Assembly: GCA_003168255.1 (NCBI GenBank) | Contig: PMSU01000178.1 | Coordinates: forward strand, 1 to 39,766 | Direction of reading: 5' to 3' | Length of the DNA stretch: 39,766 nucleotides | Origin: Actinomycetota bacterium | GTDB lineage: Bacteria > Actinomycetota > Actinomycetes > Streptosporangiales > Streptosporangiaceae | Shown: positions 39,235 to 39,766 of the stretch, piece after piece | How positions within the stretch are numbered: position 1 is the stretch's first letter | Layout: every line of letters starts with the position of its first letter | The notes under the pieces: model-generated | What the model was told of the DNA's origin: nothing | The model's input: only the letters and a program-made list of their open reading frames with translations | The model's database searches: none | Program-made: the position numbers and the translations under genes

Positions 39235-39766
39235 GTGCCCGAGCTTCCTGAGGTTGAGACCGTACGGCGCGGCCTGGAACGTCATGTGGCCGGCCGCAGG
39301 GTGGCGGCCGCGGCGGTACTGCACCCCAGGGCGGTGCGCCGTCATCTGGGCGGGCCCCGTGACTTCGAGGCGGCGATGGCCGGGCGCGTGATTACCGCGG
39401 CGCGACGGCGAGGCAAGTACCTGTGGATGTCTGCCGGGGAGGACGCGCTGATCGCCCACCTCGGCATGAGCGGCCAGCTCCTCGTCGGTGACGCCAGCCG
39501 GCCGATCGGCACGCACGTTCGGGCGCGCTTCACGTTCGACGACCAAGGTCCCGATCTGCGCTTCACCGATCAGCGGACGTTCGGCCATCTATCCCTCGTC
39601 CCCGGTGGCCCAGGCTTGCCTGCCCCGATCGCGCACATCGCGCCAGACCCGCTGGAACCCGCCTTCGACGGCGAGGCTCTGGCCACGCGGCTGCGTATGC
39701 GACACACCGGGATTAAACGGGCGTTGCTCGACCAGTCGCTGATCAGCGGCGTCGGGAACATCTACG
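39235..39766 (+). CDS. mutM: Formamidopyrimidine-DNA glycosylase (5' part, cut by window edge)
   Basis: A base-excision repair glycosylase/AP lyase. The GTG at 39235 gives MPELPEVETVRRGLERHVAG, with the catalytic Pro2 and Glu3 and a conserved Lys in RRRGKYLWM. HLGMSGQLLV, DQRTFGHL and LLDQSLISGVGNIY match the family. About 177 codons are present and the frame stays open to the edge; the C-terminal zinc finger lies outside. Confidence 0.95.
   Translation, partial: MPELPEVETVRRGLERHVAGRRVAAAAVLHPRAVRRHLGGPRDFEAAMAGRVITAARRRGKYLWMSAGEDALIAHLGMSGQLLVGDASRPIGTHVRARFTFDDQGPDLRFTDQRTFGHLSLVPGGPGLPAPIAHIAPDPLEPAFDGEALATRLRMRHTGIKRALLDQSLISGVGNIY

Overview
The window is high-GC actinomycete chromosome. 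Supporting this are an NdgR-type IclR regulator divergent from leuCD, a coenzyme F420 gene (cofC), several mycothiol-associated DinB-fold proteins, the split pntAa-pntAb-pntB transhydrogenase, frequent GTG starts, and the block rpmB / recG / rsmD / coaD / DUF177 / rpmF / rnc / mutM seen in Streptomyces and its relatives. The genus cannot be named from the sequence. I saw no tRNA, rRNA, CRISPR array or intact insertion sequence.

Layout. 1-6.7 kb is accessory: a large LAL/LuxR regulator, then two divergent secreted proteins, a seven-repeat beta-propeller and a right-handed beta-helix. 6.6-7.2 kb is a repeat-rich spacer. 7.2-13.4 kb is nicotinamide-nucleotide metabolism: a soluble transhydrogenase (sthA), a DinB-fold enzyme, a D-2-hydroxyacid dehydrogenase, and the proton-translocating transhydrogenase operon pntAa-pntAb-pntB. 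13.6-15.8 kb encodes a large secreted glycine-rich/Ig-like protein. 16.2-20.6 kb holds a tandem GNAT, ndgR, leuC, leuD and the HU gene. A roughly 1 kb non-coding, repeat-rich stretch follows, then an MFS exporter. A minus-strand operon plsC-gpsA-(PLP trans-sulfuration enzyme)-ddl joins phospholipid and cell-wall precursor synthesis. From 27.5 kb to the right edge the content is mostly housekeeping: cofC, an AsnC-type ligand-binding protein, thiL, a secreted CBM2-like protein, thiD, rpmB, a DUF664 protein, recG, a WYL regulator with its divergent DinB-fold target, rsmD, coaD, DUF177, rpmF, rnc and the 5' part of mutM.

The strongest unusual signal is not one gene. At least a dozen unrelated short tandem arrays occur in 40 kb. 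Those inside genes have units of 12, 15 or 18 bp, keep the reading frame, and add low-complexity linkers or tails to otherwise conserved proteins (LAL ATPase, PntAa, PlsC-type acyltransferase, RecG, WYL regulator, RsmD). Those between genes include units of 7, 11, 14, 17 and 50-52 bp. The consensus differs at every locus, which suggests a genome-wide local expansion process filtered by reading frame rather than one mobile family.

Other points: a dispersed hairpin element with a shared 18-nt core (three copies); TTA codons in the signal peptides of two secreted proteins; a palindromic operator between the -35 and -10 of a probably leaderless ndgR; and a duplicated start region before pntAa that creates a 10-codon upstream reading frame.
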